Assembly: GCA_023418925.1 (NCBI GenBank)
Contig: JAEZYS010000025.1
Coordinates: forward strand, 1-64,000
DNA from: Bacillota bacterium
GTDB lineage: Bacteria > Bacillota > Clostridia > Oscillospirales > Ruminococcaceae
DNA: 64,000 nt
Reading direction: 5' to 3'
The notes beneath the pieces were generated by a model, which worked only from the letters and a program-made list of their open reading frames with translations, did no database searches and was not told the DNA's origin. The position numbers were made by a program, and so were the translations under genes. Below are positions 1 to 7,563 of this stretch, piece after piece (positions within the stretch are counted from its first letter, which is position 1; the number at the start of each line of letters is the position of its first letter).

Positions 1-55
1 CTCGCAACCTTAATTCCTTGCTATATTTCTTGTTCTTATGACTTTTTCTTTGCAT
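1..55 (-). CDS. IS3-like transposase OrfA, N-terminal fragment
   Basis: The minus-strand ATG at 55 is preceded by a ribosome binding site (AAGGGGA, about 6 bases upstream). Eighteen codons are visible, reading MQRKSHKNKKYSKELRLR, after which the window ends. The basic start followed by an EL(K/R)LR(A) stretch is typical of the helix-turn-helix OrfA that binds IS ends in IS3-family elements. Only the first residues can be seen, so this assignment rests on pattern memory; another basic protein cannot be excluded. Confidence 0.45.
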   Translation of the reverse strand, partial: MQRKSHKNKKYSKELRLR

Positions 56-59
56 AACA

Positions 60-118
60 AATCCCCTTAATGTAGTCTTGAAATTTTTTCTTTTTCAAGT
101 GTCTACTCTAAGGGGATT
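60..118. repeat. Interrupted inverted repeat that pairs with the orfA ribosome binding site
   Basis: Three arms pair in order: AATCCCCTTA (60-69) with TAAGGGGATT (109-118), GTAG (72-75) with CTAC (103-106), and CTTGAAA (77-83) with TTTCAAG (93-99). The inner loop is T-rich. On the minus strand the outer arm contains the AAGGGGA ribosome binding site of the transposase fragment. A transcript entering from outside would therefore fold and hide that site, whereas one started inside the repeat would not. Hairpins with this protective role are known in other IS families; the role here is inference. Confidence 0.6.
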
Positions 119-173
119 ATATCAAAATACACAGGATTATAATTTCATTTCAGGAAAGATATTAAAATATTAA

Positions 174-2126
174 TTATCCTATCTGAACAGAGTTGCTCCA
201 GCTCAGAATAACTTTGTCGCTGCCTTGCTGAACCACTGAAACAGCATCACCCATATCAACGTATTTCGAAGGAATACAGAGTTGGTTACCGCTTAAATAA
301 ATAGTATCAATAACATTTCCGTTTATTGCAATCTTGCTCCATTCAGTGAAGTTTTCACCGTATACAATAAAGTAGTCATTTGAGAAACTGTAGTTATCTA
401 TAGTGACATCATCAATGCCAAGCCTTGTTTTTACCTGAGGAAAAGGACTTTCTTCACCATAAACATATTGATTTCCATAAAGCATATCAAATTGCAGACT
501 GTGAAGATCATCACTGTAATCAGGATTCTCTGAACATGAATTATGAAAGTTTGTAAGAATTCCACCGTTAATGTCAAGAATATTGAGAACCTGTGCAGTA
601 AGCTGGAATGAATTCAGATCTTTATTCTTTATAGGCATACTGAAATTACTCCAGATAACATATTCAGTCTGGAATACATTTGAACCATTAAGATCATCGT
701 TTGTTATCTCAAGGTTAGGAAGATGGTCCCCGTAAAATACAACTACAACAGGTTCATTATAGTTCTCAAGTTCAGAAACGAGGTTTCTAATAAAGTCATC
801 CGTTCCTTTTACCTGGTTAGCATAATAATCAAGAGCAGCCTGTCTATCTTCTTTATATCCACTTGTAGAAATAGCCTGTGTATCGTCAATAACTTGATCA
901 GGATACTTACCATGTGCCTGAACAGTTACTGTAAACACAAAGTCACGATCATCTGTGGAGTCCATTGCCTTTAAGATTTCTCCCGAAAGCACATCATCCT
1001 CAGCCCAGTTGTTTGCGTTGTATTTAACATTCTGCATATATTCAAGGGATGTAAATGTATCAAAACCAAGGTTTGTGTATACCTGATTACGATCATAGAA
1101 AGTAGCATCATTGTTATGTATAGCATGGGTAGAGTAATTGAGTTTTTTTAAATAGTAGCAAATGCTTTCAGATGTAGTATCTTTTAAAATAGTCTTATAA
1201 GGATATTCGCTTGAGCCAAAGTAATCAAGACTCATTCCGGATAGAACTTCAAATTCTGTATTAGCAGTACCAGCACCTATTGAAGGAACAGTTACATATC
1301 CTGAACTATAATTTTCCCTAAGCTCAGAAAATTCAGGATTTGGATTTTCATTATATGTAACGTTTTTCAAGGTGTTCATATCTATGAAAGATTCAAGTTG
1401 AACCATTACTATATTAGGACGGAAATACTGGTTTTTACCCTCTTTGGTTATCTTGGAAAGAATGTTATCCATATTCTCCTCAGAGTAATTTTCAGGTTCT
1501 TTTATACCCCTGTCAATAATGCTGTTTGAAAAACAATAAGCAAATCCGTAATCTTCATATGCCTGAGCTATATTAGGAAAGCTTGTTTCAAGAGCATCAG
1601 CTTGAACGCTTATACTGGTAACAACTGCAATTGAAACACCGACACCTGCGATTGAAGCAATTGTCCTGACATAATGGAGTTGAGATGTAACCTTAGGACA
1701 TTTTATAAAGAATATTACCATTCCTGTTATTACAGCAACAATGCCAACTATTATAAGTACAATCTCAAAGTTATTCAAATAAACTTTTACAATCTGTGAA
1801 ACAGATGAGAATATTTCTAGATCAACAGCTGAAAATGGAGTAGTCCTGAATCCGAGTACTATACAATTGATTATTCCGCATGTAAGCCATAAAAGGCTGA
1901 TAAGAGAGAAAAAAAACATTCTTTTCTTAAATACAAGTACAATCATTAGTGTAAACATGATAATCATTGCATTATATGCAAACATCAATGGTGAGTGAGT
2001 TATATAATGAGAAGCTTCAAGCAGGCTTCTTCTGCTTAATGACTCAACTGTAAAGTCAAGCAGAAACGATAGGATTGCACAAACAGCAACAGGATGTTTA
2101 TCAATAAAATTAACTATCTTTTTCAT
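174..2126 (-). CDS. LtaS-like membrane sulfatase (polyglycerolphosphate/phosphoglycerol transferase family)
   Basis: This 650-residue protein has five predicted membrane segments in about the first 175 residues, then an extracellular sulfatase-fold domain (about 235-540). LtaS-type hallmarks are visible: the nucleophile region GAGTANTEFE (Thr near 287), the HAIHNND segment, VQAHGKYP, and the metal motif FYGDH. The family transfers glycerol phosphate from phosphatidylglycerol to lipoteichoic acid or related glycans. The last 100 residues form an extra beta-rich, Ig/IPT-like tail (YGENFTEW), absent from classical LtaS as I know it. It lies alone, facing the IS end. Its ribosome binding site is separated from the ATG by a hairpin (see 2127-2160). 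The exact polymer made cannot be told from sequence. Confidence 0.85.
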   Translation of the reverse strand: MKKIVNFIDKHPVAVCAILSFLLDFTVESLSRRSLLEASHYITHSPLMFAYNAMIIMFTLMIVLVFKKRMFFFSLISLLWLTCGIINCIVLGFRTTPFSAVDLEIFSSVSQIVKVYLNNFEIVLIIVGIVAVITGMVIFFIKCPKVTSQLHYVRTIASIAGVGVSIAVVTSISVQADALETSFPNIAQAYEDYGFAYCFSNSIIDRGIKEPENYSEENMDNILSKITKEGKNQYFRPNIVMVQLESFIDMNTLKNVTYNENPNPEFSELRENYSSGYVTVPSIGAGTANTEFEVLSGMSLDYFGSSEYPYKTILKDTTSESICYYLKKLNYSTHAIHNNDATFYDRNQVYTNLGFDTFTSLEYMQNVKYNANNWAEDDVLSGEILKAMDSTDDRDFVFTVTVQAHGKYPDQVIDDTQAISTSGYKEDRQAALDYYANQVKGTDDFIRNLVSELENYNEPVVVVFYGDHLPNLEITNDDLNGSNVFQTEYVIWSNFSMPIKNKDLNSFQLTAQVLNILDINGGILTNFHNSCSENPDYSDDLHSLQFDMLYGNQYVYGEESPFPQVKTRLGIDDVTIDNYSFSNDYFIVYGENFTEWSKIAINGNVIDTIYLSGNQLCIPSKYVDMGDAVSVVQQGSDKVILSWSNSVQIG

Positions 2127-2160
2127 AATATATCAAACCCAGATGGGGATTTCTCCTTTC
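2127..2160 (-). promoter_or_regulatory. Ribosome binding site separated from its ATG by a hairpin
   Basis: On the minus strand a strong site GAAAGGAG (2153-2160) lies 26 bases before the ATG at 2126, which is too far for normal initiation. The intervening sequence holds a small hairpin: AAATCCC pairs with GGGTTT (2135-2152), with one bulged T and loop CATCT. Looping it out leaves 8 bases (GATATATT) between site and ATG, a normal spacing. No other purine-rich site lies nearer. That the hairpin brings site and start together is inference. Confidence 0.5.
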
Positions 2161-2335
2161 AAATATTTCTTTTTGTTGATATATTTTAGCACAATGATAT
2201 TTATGTTACAATAGCAACATCATACAATCTTTTCATAAAAAAAGCACTTTTGCTTGTAAAAATAACAAAAAGGCATCTGCATGTTTGTTACATAATGAAC
2301 AAAAATGTTACCATTTCTTAACCAATAGTAAAAAA

Positions 2336-2368
2336 TGTACCGACAAGCATGTAAACGTTGTCAGTACA
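2336..2368 (-). terminator. Terminator belonging to the minus-strand lipase remnant
   Basis: TGTACCGACAA pairs with TTGTCAGTACA (one C/A mismatch). On the minus strand it is followed by a run of T (TTTTTT). It lies just past the stop of the minus-strand lipase tail at 2384, so it probably ended the original, intact lipase gene. Confidence 0.6.
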
Positions 2369-2383
2369 TTCAACAAATATTAG

Positions 2384-2467
2384 TTAAAATCCTATATCCT
2401 TTAGTTTAGAGACAATCTGAACATACTTTTCTCTTGGGTCAAAACCTTTGAAGTCTTCTCTATGCAT
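2384..2467 (-). pseudogene. C-terminal tail of a broken lipase (minus-strand piece)
   Basis: The minus-strand frame reads MHREDFKGFDPREKYVQ followed by IVSKLKDIGF and a stop. The FKGFDPREKYV and LKDIGF pattern is what I remember at the very end of clostridial alpha/beta-hydrolase lipases, directly after the catalytic-His region SHGDxID. That catalytic-His region occurs a few bases away but on the opposite strand (2473-2781). I read this as the 3' end of a lipase gene left in place while the adjoining part was inverted. It is too short to be functional alone. Confidence 0.5.
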
Positions 2468-2472
2468 CCGTA

Positions 2473-2781
2473 ATGAAAAACATGTTCAGTTTTGATATTC
2501 TTACTTTTTCATATCTGATTATAAAAAAGTTCGGACGTAACGATGGACTTGTTGCAGTTGATTCAGCTAAATGGGGAAACTTCAAGGGTGTTTTTGAATC
2601 AAAATATACAAGGGGTATTTCTCACGGTGATACCATAGACCTGAAAATATATTTATTCAACTATCATATTATATACCGTTTACTATGCAATTACAATATG
2701 CTTCATATATTTTTGTACATTCTATCAACATATTATAAATATTTTTTCATTACTATGGATAAATATATGCCTTTGTTGTAG
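2473..2781 (+). pseudogene. Internal fragment of a broken lipase (plus-strand piece)
   Basis: Codons at about 2527-2646 encode KKFGRNDGLVAVDSAKWG, then NFKGVFESKYTRGISHGDTI. The NDGLV.V.SAKWG and RGISHGDxIDL blocks match the acid/His part of alpha/beta-hydrolase lipases. The N-terminal nucleophile domain is missing, and after DLK the frame continues into AT-rich sequence with no family resemblance. With the opposite-facing tail at 2384-2467 this looks like a lipase split by a small inversion plus deletion. An open frame remains, but no convincing ribosome binding site precedes it, so I call it a pseudogene. Confidence 0.55.
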
Positions 2782-2798
2782 TAATTTGAATCAAAGTA

Positions 2799-2807
2799 TG
2801 TTATAAT
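2799..2807 (+). promoter_or_regulatory. Extended -10 promoter for the thyA operon
   Basis: TG-T-TATAAT gives an extended -10 element (TATAAT at 2802-2807), about 30 bases before the thyA start. No good -35 is present at 17 bases, which is acceptable for an extended -10 promoter. Confidence 0.45.
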
Positions 2808-2837
2808 TATTTTGATTTATTTTCTGAGGTGAGATTA

Positions 2838-3668
2838 TTGAGTTATGCAGATAAAGTATTTGTTGAAAATATAAATGACATTTTAACCAACGGCATATGG
2901 GACTCAGAATTAGAAGTACGTCCTAAATGGGCAGACGGGACTCCTGCACATACAATTAAGAAGTTCGGACTTGTGAACAGATATGACCTTTCAAAAGAAT
3001 TTCCTATTATGACTTTGCGTCGTACTTTTCTTAAAACAGCTTACAAGGAATTATTATGGATATGGCAGAAGAAATCAAATAATATCAGGGATCTTGATGC
3101 TCATATATGGGATAGTTGGGCAGATGAAAACGGATCTATCGGAAAAGCATATGGCTATCAGCTTGGTGTTAAACATAAATATGCAGATGGTGAATTTGAT
3201 CAGGTTGACAGAGTATTGTATGACCTGAAACATAACCCTGCAAGCCGTCGGATTATGACAAATATATATAACCACCATGACTTGTCTGAAATGGCGCTTT
3301 ATCCTTGTGCATACAGCATGACTTTCAATGTCACAGGCAAAAAGCTCAATGCGATTCTTAATCAGCGTTCACAGGATATGCTTGCTGCAAACAACTGGAA
3401 TGTTGCACAATATGCCTTACTTGTGATGATGTTTGCACAGGTCAGAGGTCTTGAAGCTGGCGAGCTTGTTCATGTAATTGCCGACGCACATATTTATGAC
3501 AGGCATGTTCCTGTTATAAAACAGATTATTGAAAATGAGCAGTTTGATGTTCCTAGGGTTTATTTTGATAAGGATATCACTGATTTTTATAAATTTACGC
3601 CTGAAAGCCTGCACATTGAAGGCTATAAATACAATGAGGAAAGTGTAAAGTTTGAAGTTGCTGTTTAA
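2838..3668 (+). CDS. thyA: Thymidylate synthase ThyA
   Basis: It converts dUMP to dTMP using methylene-tetrahydrofolate. The protein belongs to the Bacillus subtilis ThyA / phage 3T branch: it shares VRPKWADGTPAHT, KELLWIWQ and LxAHIWDSW, and ends in FEVAV. The nucleophile Cys sits in YPCAY (about residue 157) rather than the PPC of E. coli ThyA; RSQDM follows. I start at TTG 2838 because GAGGTGA (2826-2832) is its ribosome binding site; the in-frame GTG at 2829 is part of that site. It opens an operon with folA directly behind it, a natural pairing because ThyA produces the dihydrofolate that FolA reduces. Confidence 0.93.
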   Translation: MSYADKVFVENINDILTNGIWDSELEVRPKWADGTPAHTIKKFGLVNRYDLSKEFPIMTLRRTFLKTAYKELLWIWQKKSNNIRDLDAHIWDSWADENGSIGKAYGYQLGVKHKYADGEFDQVDRVLYDLKHNPASRRIMTNIYNHHDLSEMALYPCAYSMTFNVTGKKLNAILNQRSQDMLAANNWNVAQYALLVMMFAQVRGLEAGELVHVIADAHIYDRHVPVIKQIIENEQFDVPRVYFDKDITDFYKFTPESLHIEGYKYNEESVKFEVAV

Positions 3669-3698
3669 TATTAACACCAGAGAGGAATGCTGATTTTA

Positions 3699-4187
3699 AT
3701 GAATATTATTGTTGCTGTGGGAAAAAATCTTGGAATCGGGTATAAGAATGATCTTATCTACAACATATCAGAGGATAAGAAATTCTTCCGCAGAACTACT
3801 CTTGAAAAAATTGTAATCATGGGAAGAAAAACATTTCTTTCACTGCCTAATTCTGCTCCGCTTAAAAACAGGACTAATATTGTAATGTCAAGAGATAAGG
3901 ATTTCAAGGCGGACGGTATCACTGTATGTCACAGTAAGGAAGAACTTCTGCGTTTGCTTGAGAATTATGACAGCAAGGATGTATATATTATTGGCGGTGC
4001 TGAAATATATGCTGAACTTTTTGATCTTTGTGATACTGCAATAATTACAAAGATTGATGATGATAAGCCTGCTGATAAATTTTTCCCTGATATAGATAGC
4101 ATGAAAAACTGGAAACTTAGCGATATTTCAGAGGATTATTATGACAATGGTATCAGGTACAGATTCTGCACATATATAAAAGCATAA
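3699..4187 (+). CDS. folA: Dihydrofolate reductase
   Basis: It reduces dihydrofolate to tetrahydrofolate with NADPH, regenerating the cofactor spent by ThyA upstream. Family signs are the N-terminal MNIIVAVGKNLGIG, MGRKTFLSLP, the NADPH-binding VYIIGGAEIY, and TKID near the end. The length (162 residues) is usual. An in-frame ATG at 3687 touches the GAGAGGA site, so I favour ATG 3699, which gives the canonical DHFR N-terminus, although its spacing (12 bases) is long. It starts about 30 bases after thyA and is followed by the sirtuin gene. Confidence 0.93.
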   Translation: MNIIVAVGKNLGIGYKNDLIYNISEDKKFFRRTTLEKIVIMGRKTFLSLPNSAPLKNRTNIVMSRDKDFKADGITVCHSKEELLRLLENYDSKDVYIIGGAEIYAELFDLCDTAIITKIDDDKPADKFFPDIDSMKNWKLSDISEDYYDNGIRYRFCTYIKA

Positions 4188-4224
4188 AAGTATGTTGGCG
4201 GTCGTTTGATAACGGAGGTGGGCA

Positions 4225-4956
4225 ATGAATAAGTTTGATGAGCTTTATGAGCAGATTGAAAAGTCTGACAAAATAGTATTCTTCGGAGGCGCAGGGGTTT
4301 CTACCGAAAGTGGTATTCCTGATTTCAGAAGTGTTGACGGTCTGTATAACCAGAAATATAAATATCCTCCGGAAACTATACTCAGCAGGTCTTTTTTCTG
4401 CTATCATATTGCAGACTTTTATGAGTTTTATAAAGATAAGCTGCTTCACCTTGATGCAAAGCCTAACAAGGCACATTATGCCCTTGCAGAGCTTGAACGG
4501 CGTGGAAAACTACTTGCAATAATAACACAGAATATTGACGGACTCCATCAGGCAGCAGGAAGCAAGAATGTATTTGAGCTCCATGGTTCTGTACACAGGA
4601 ACTACTGCATTGAATGTGGGGAATGTCATGATGCTGAGTATATCAAAAATTCACCGTATATACCACAGTGCAGAAAATGTGAGCATTTGTTAAAGCCTGA
4701 TGTTGTACTGTATGAGGAAGCTCTCAATTCTGAAACTGTAAATGGAGCAATTGAAGCTCTTGAGCAGGCTGATTTGCTTATTGTCGGCGGAACTTCACTT
4801 GCAGTTTATCCTGCAAGCGGACTTATAGATTATTACAAGGGTGATAAAATCATTCTTATCAATAAAACACCTACACCTCTTGATAGCAGAGCAGATCTGA
4901 TTATACAGGACAGTATAGGCAAGGCACTCTCGCATAAACCGGAAATGGAATTATAA
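4225..4956 (+). CDS. SIR2-family NAD-dependent protein deacylase (sirtuin)
   Basis: It removes acyl groups from protein lysines while cleaving NAD to nicotinamide and O-acyl-ADP-ribose. Seen: Rossmann motif GGAGVSTESGIPDFRS (21-36), TQNIDGLH (101-108), catalytic His120 in ELHGS, a complete zinc ribbon (Cys128, Cys131, Cys149, Cys152), and KPDVVLYEE. The length of 243 residues is normal for CobB/SrtN types. A GGAGGTG site precedes the ATG. It lies directly before nadC, so an NAD-consuming enzyme is co-transcribed with an NAD-making one. Confidence 0.92.
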   Translation: MNKFDELYEQIEKSDKIVFFGGAGVSTESGIPDFRSVDGLYNQKYKYPPETILSRSFFCYHIADFYEFYKDKLLHLDAKPNKAHYALAELERRGKLLAIITQNIDGLHQAAGSKNVFELHGSVHRNYCIECGECHDAEYIKNSPYIPQCRKCEHLLKPDVVLYEEALNSETVNGAIEALEQADLLIVGGTSLAVYPASGLIDYYKGDKIILINKTPTPLDSRADLIIQDSIGKALSHKPEMEL

Positions 4957-4977
4957 TAGAATAGGGGACACTTTAAA

Positions 4978-5817
4978 ATGAATTTACCTATATTTTATGT
5001 TGATAACATCATTAAAACAGCTCTTGAAGAAGATATCAATTACATTGATGTTGCTACTGATTACCTGCTTGATGATGATGCACAGTCATCTGCTTCATTT
5101 ATTGCAAAGGCAAGCGGTGTTCTCTGCGGAATTGATATTGCTTTGAGAACTTTTAGCCTTATTGATAATACTGTTTCCGCTGAAATTTTTATTATGGATG
5201 GGGAAAAGGTAAACAAGGGTGATGTTATAGCAACTATAAAGGGCAGAACAAAGACTATTTTAAAGGGTGAAAGAACATCACTTAATATTTTGCAGCATAT
5301 GTCCGGAATTGCAACTGAAACAGCAAAGTATGCTGAATGTTGCAAGGGTACAAATGCTCATGTTACTGAAACAAGAAAAACTTTACCTGGTCTAAGGTCA
5401 TTGCAGAAATATGCGGTAACAGTAGGTGGGGGAAAGAACCACAGATTTAATCTTTCTGACGGTGCTATGCTGAAAGATAATCATATTGACGCTTACGGTG
5501 GCATTGAAAATGCTGTAAAGGCACTTAGAAATAAAGTCGGACACATGGTTAAAATAGAAGTTGAAGTCAGAAATGAAGATGAACTGAAAGAGGCTTTGAA
5601 GGCACAGGCTGATGTAATTATGCTTGATAATATGAATTGTGAGCAGATGAAAAAGTGTGCTGAAATTGCTGACGGAAAGGCTGTTCTTGAAGCATCAGGC
5701 AACATCACACTAGAGAATTTAGCTGATGTTGCTAAAACAGGAGTGGATATTATCTCAGTCGGAGCACTTACACATTCAGTCAAGGCTTTTGATATTTCAC
5801 TGAAAATTAACAAATAA
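4978..5817 (+). CDS. nadC: Nicotinate-nucleotide diphosphorylase (carboxylating)
   Basis: It converts quinolinate and PRPP to nicotinate mononucleotide, CO2 and pyrophosphate in NAD synthesis. Seen: the N-terminal domain, then a TIM-barrel with ERTSLNILQHMSGIAT, the PRPP/quinolinate binding ETRKTLPGLRSLQKYAV, GGGKNHR and LKDNHI, and VDIISVGALTHS near the C-terminus. At 279 residues it is full length. nadA and nadB are not in this window. It is 21 bases after the sirtuin gene. Confidence 0.95.
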   Translation: MNLPIFYVDNIIKTALEEDINYIDVATDYLLDDDAQSSASFIAKASGVLCGIDIALRTFSLIDNTVSAEIFIMDGEKVNKGDVIATIKGRTKTILKGERTSLNILQHMSGIATETAKYAECCKGTNAHVTETRKTLPGLRSLQKYAVTVGGGKNHRFNLSDGAMLKDNHIDAYGGIENAVKALRNKVGHMVKIEVEVRNEDELKEALKAQADVIMLDNMNCEQMKKCAEIADGKAVLEASGNITLENLADVAKTGVDIISVGALTHSVKAFDISLKINK

Positions 5818-5838
5818 CATCCAACTGGAGGAATAAAA

Positions 5839-6435
5839 TTGACCATTGCATATGCCGTTAAAGATAATTTGTATCTTAATATAACAAACAGATGCCCTTG
5901 TGCCTGCACTTTCTGTATTCGTCAAAATGACAACGGAGCATATGGCTCTGACAGTTTGTGGCTTGAACGTGAGCCGACTGTTGAAGAAATCAAGGAAGAA
6001 CTTTGTAAACATGACATGTCACAATTCGGAGAAATTGTTTTCTGCGGTTATGGAGAGCCAATGGAACGTGCAGAGGATGTTTTCGAGATAGGCAGATTTA
6101 TAAAATCAAAGTGGAACATTCCTGTAAGGCTTAATACAAATGGTCTTGGTGATAAAATTCAGGGTAGACCTGTTGCACAGTTGCTTGAGGGTGCTGTTGA
6201 TATAGTTTCTGTATCTCTTAATGCAGGAACTAAACAAAGTTACCTTGATGTGACAAGACCAAAATGGGATGACGCATTTGAAGCAATGCTTGCTTTTGCA
6301 CAGGATTGCAAAAAGTATGTTAAAGAAGTAATGTTCACAATTGTTGATGTTATTCCTAAAGTTGAAATTGAAGAATGTAAGAAGATTTCAGAAAAAATAG
6401 ACATTAAATTAAGAATCAGAACCTATGACTCCTAA
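5839..6435 (+). CDS. TatD-linked radical SAM protein (TIGR04038-like)
   Basis: A small radical SAM enzyme of 198 residues. The cluster Cys are C19, C23 and C26 in NRCPCACTFC (CxxxCxxC with one extra Cys), followed by QNDNGAYG. GYGEPMER and RLNTNGLG mark the SAM-binding strands. The family is named for its usual link to TatD nuclease genes; no tatD is next to it here. Its substrate is not known to me. The start is TTG 5839 with the site GGAGGAA. It follows nadC by 21 bases and belongs to the same operon. Confidence 0.85.
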   Translation: MTIAYAVKDNLYLNITNRCPCACTFCIRQNDNGAYGSDSLWLEREPTVEEIKEELCKHDMSQFGEIVFCGYGEPMERAEDVFEIGRFIKSKWNIPVRLNTNGLGDKIQGRPVAQLLEGAVDIVSVSLNAGTKQSYLDVTRPKWDDAFEAMLAFAQDCKKYVKEVMFTIVDVIPKVEIEECKKISEKIDIKLRIRTYDS

Positions 6436-6473
6436 TTAATCTTATATATAATCATTTTGAAAGGGCAGATAAA

Positions 6474-7487
6474 ATGGAAAATCAAATATATTCAAGAATA
6501 GCAGACCATAAGGGGATAAAAGCTGTAGAACTTGGTGTGGCTGGATATTATGCAGTTGTAGCACCGTCATTGGGATGTAATGTTCTCAGATTAAGGGATA
6601 ACAACAAGGGTATTGAAGTATTCAGATACCGTGATGATGTTTCAATTGCTGAAATTATGAATTCTTCTGAAATATGGGGACTTCCAACCCTGTATCTCCC
6701 TAACCGTTTTGATGCAGGTGTACTTAAAACTTCTGATGCGGTTTATCACCTCCCTGTAAATGAAAGTATGTTTGGAAATCATATTCATGGATTTATTCAG
6801 AAGAGAGCATTCAGTATTACAGAAATGGGAACAACAGAAAACTCTGCTTTTATTGAATGTGAATATGCATACGATGATAAAGACTATTTCTATAACTGCT
6901 TCCCAATCAATTTCAAGGTAATTATCAAGCTGGAGCTTTCTGAAAAAGGACTTCTCCATACAATAACTTTGAAAAATAATTCTGACGTCATGATGCCGGT
7001 TTCAATTGCAACACATACAACTATCAACGCTCCGTTTGTTGATGATGGTAAGCAGGAGGATATCACAGCTGAGATACCAATCGGTGAACATATTATTTTT
7101 GATAAGACAAGATGGCTCCCTACTGGCAAGACAGAAGCTTTGTCGAATTATGACATTGAGTATAAAAATGGAACAAAATGCCCTGTTCTTCAGGATATAT
7201 GCAATGATATGTACACAGCAGAGACAACGACTCTTGACGGAAAGAGTTTTCATGGAGCGATTTTCACTGATAAGGCAAGCGGTAAGAAAGTTTGCTATGA
7301 AATAGATGATGAATATAAGTTTTGGATTATCTGGAACCATGAAGGCTTCATGGGATATTTCTGTCCTGAACCTATGACAGCTCAGGTAAATGCGCCTAAT
7401 CTTGACATGCCTGCTGAAAAGTCAGGATACAAGGAGATTGCACCTGGCAAGGAATATTCTGTTTTCCAGAGATTTTTTACAATGTAG
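6474..7487 (+). CDS. Aldose 1-epimerase family protein
   Basis: A 337-residue beta-sandwich protein of the galactose mutarotase-like superfamily. Seen: LPNRFDAGV near residue 75, NHIHGFIQKRAF (putative substrate His), repeated beta strands, and a C-terminal YFCPEPMTAQVNAPN that provides the active-site Glu region. It probably interconverts sugar anomers, but the sugar is not clear; it differs from classical GalM in spacing. It is last in the thyA operon and is followed by a strong terminator. Confidence 0.85.
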   Translation: MENQIYSRIADHKGIKAVELGVAGYYAVVAPSLGCNVLRLRDNNKGIEVFRYRDDVSIAEIMNSSEIWGLPTLYLPNRFDAGVLKTSDAVYHLPVNESMFGNHIHGFIQKRAFSITEMGTTENSAFIECEYAYDDKDYFYNCFPINFKVIIKLELSEKGLLHTITLKNNSDVMMPVSIATHTTINAPFVDDGKQEDITAEIPIGEHIIFDKTRWLPTGKTEALSNYDIEYKNGTKCPVLQDICNDMYTAETTTLDGKSFHGAIFTDKASGKKVCYEIDDEYKFWIIWNHEGFMGYFCPEPMTAQVNAPNLDMPAEKSGYKEIAPGKEYSVFQRFFTM

Positions 7488-7516
7488 TTGTTAAAATAGC
7501 ATTGTATAGTTATAAA

Positions 7517-7553
7517 AAAGTGACTGCTGAACTTTTCGTACAGCAGTCACTTT
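7517..7553. terminator. Bidirectional terminator
   Basis: AAAGTGACTGCTG pairs perfectly with CAGCAGTCACTTT (loop of 11). It lies between the converging epimerase (+) and response regulator (-) genes, with T/A-rich flanks on both sides. Confidence 0.85.
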
Positions 7554-7563
7554 AATTTATGTA

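Larger units (their letters stand above)
1..118 (-). mobile_element. Truncated end of an IS3-family-like insertion sequence
   Basis: The window begins inside what looks like an insertion sequence. A small reading frame of OrfA type starts at 55 on the minus strand and runs off the left edge. It is preceded by an AT-rich end that carries a long interrupted inverted repeat (60-118). The layout of short terminal sequence, purine-rich ribosome binding site and a basic N-terminus (MQRKSHKNKKYS) matches IS3/IS150 elements as I remember them. The outer boundary, probably near 105-125, and any target duplication cannot be fixed because the rest of the element is outside the window. Confidence 0.45.
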
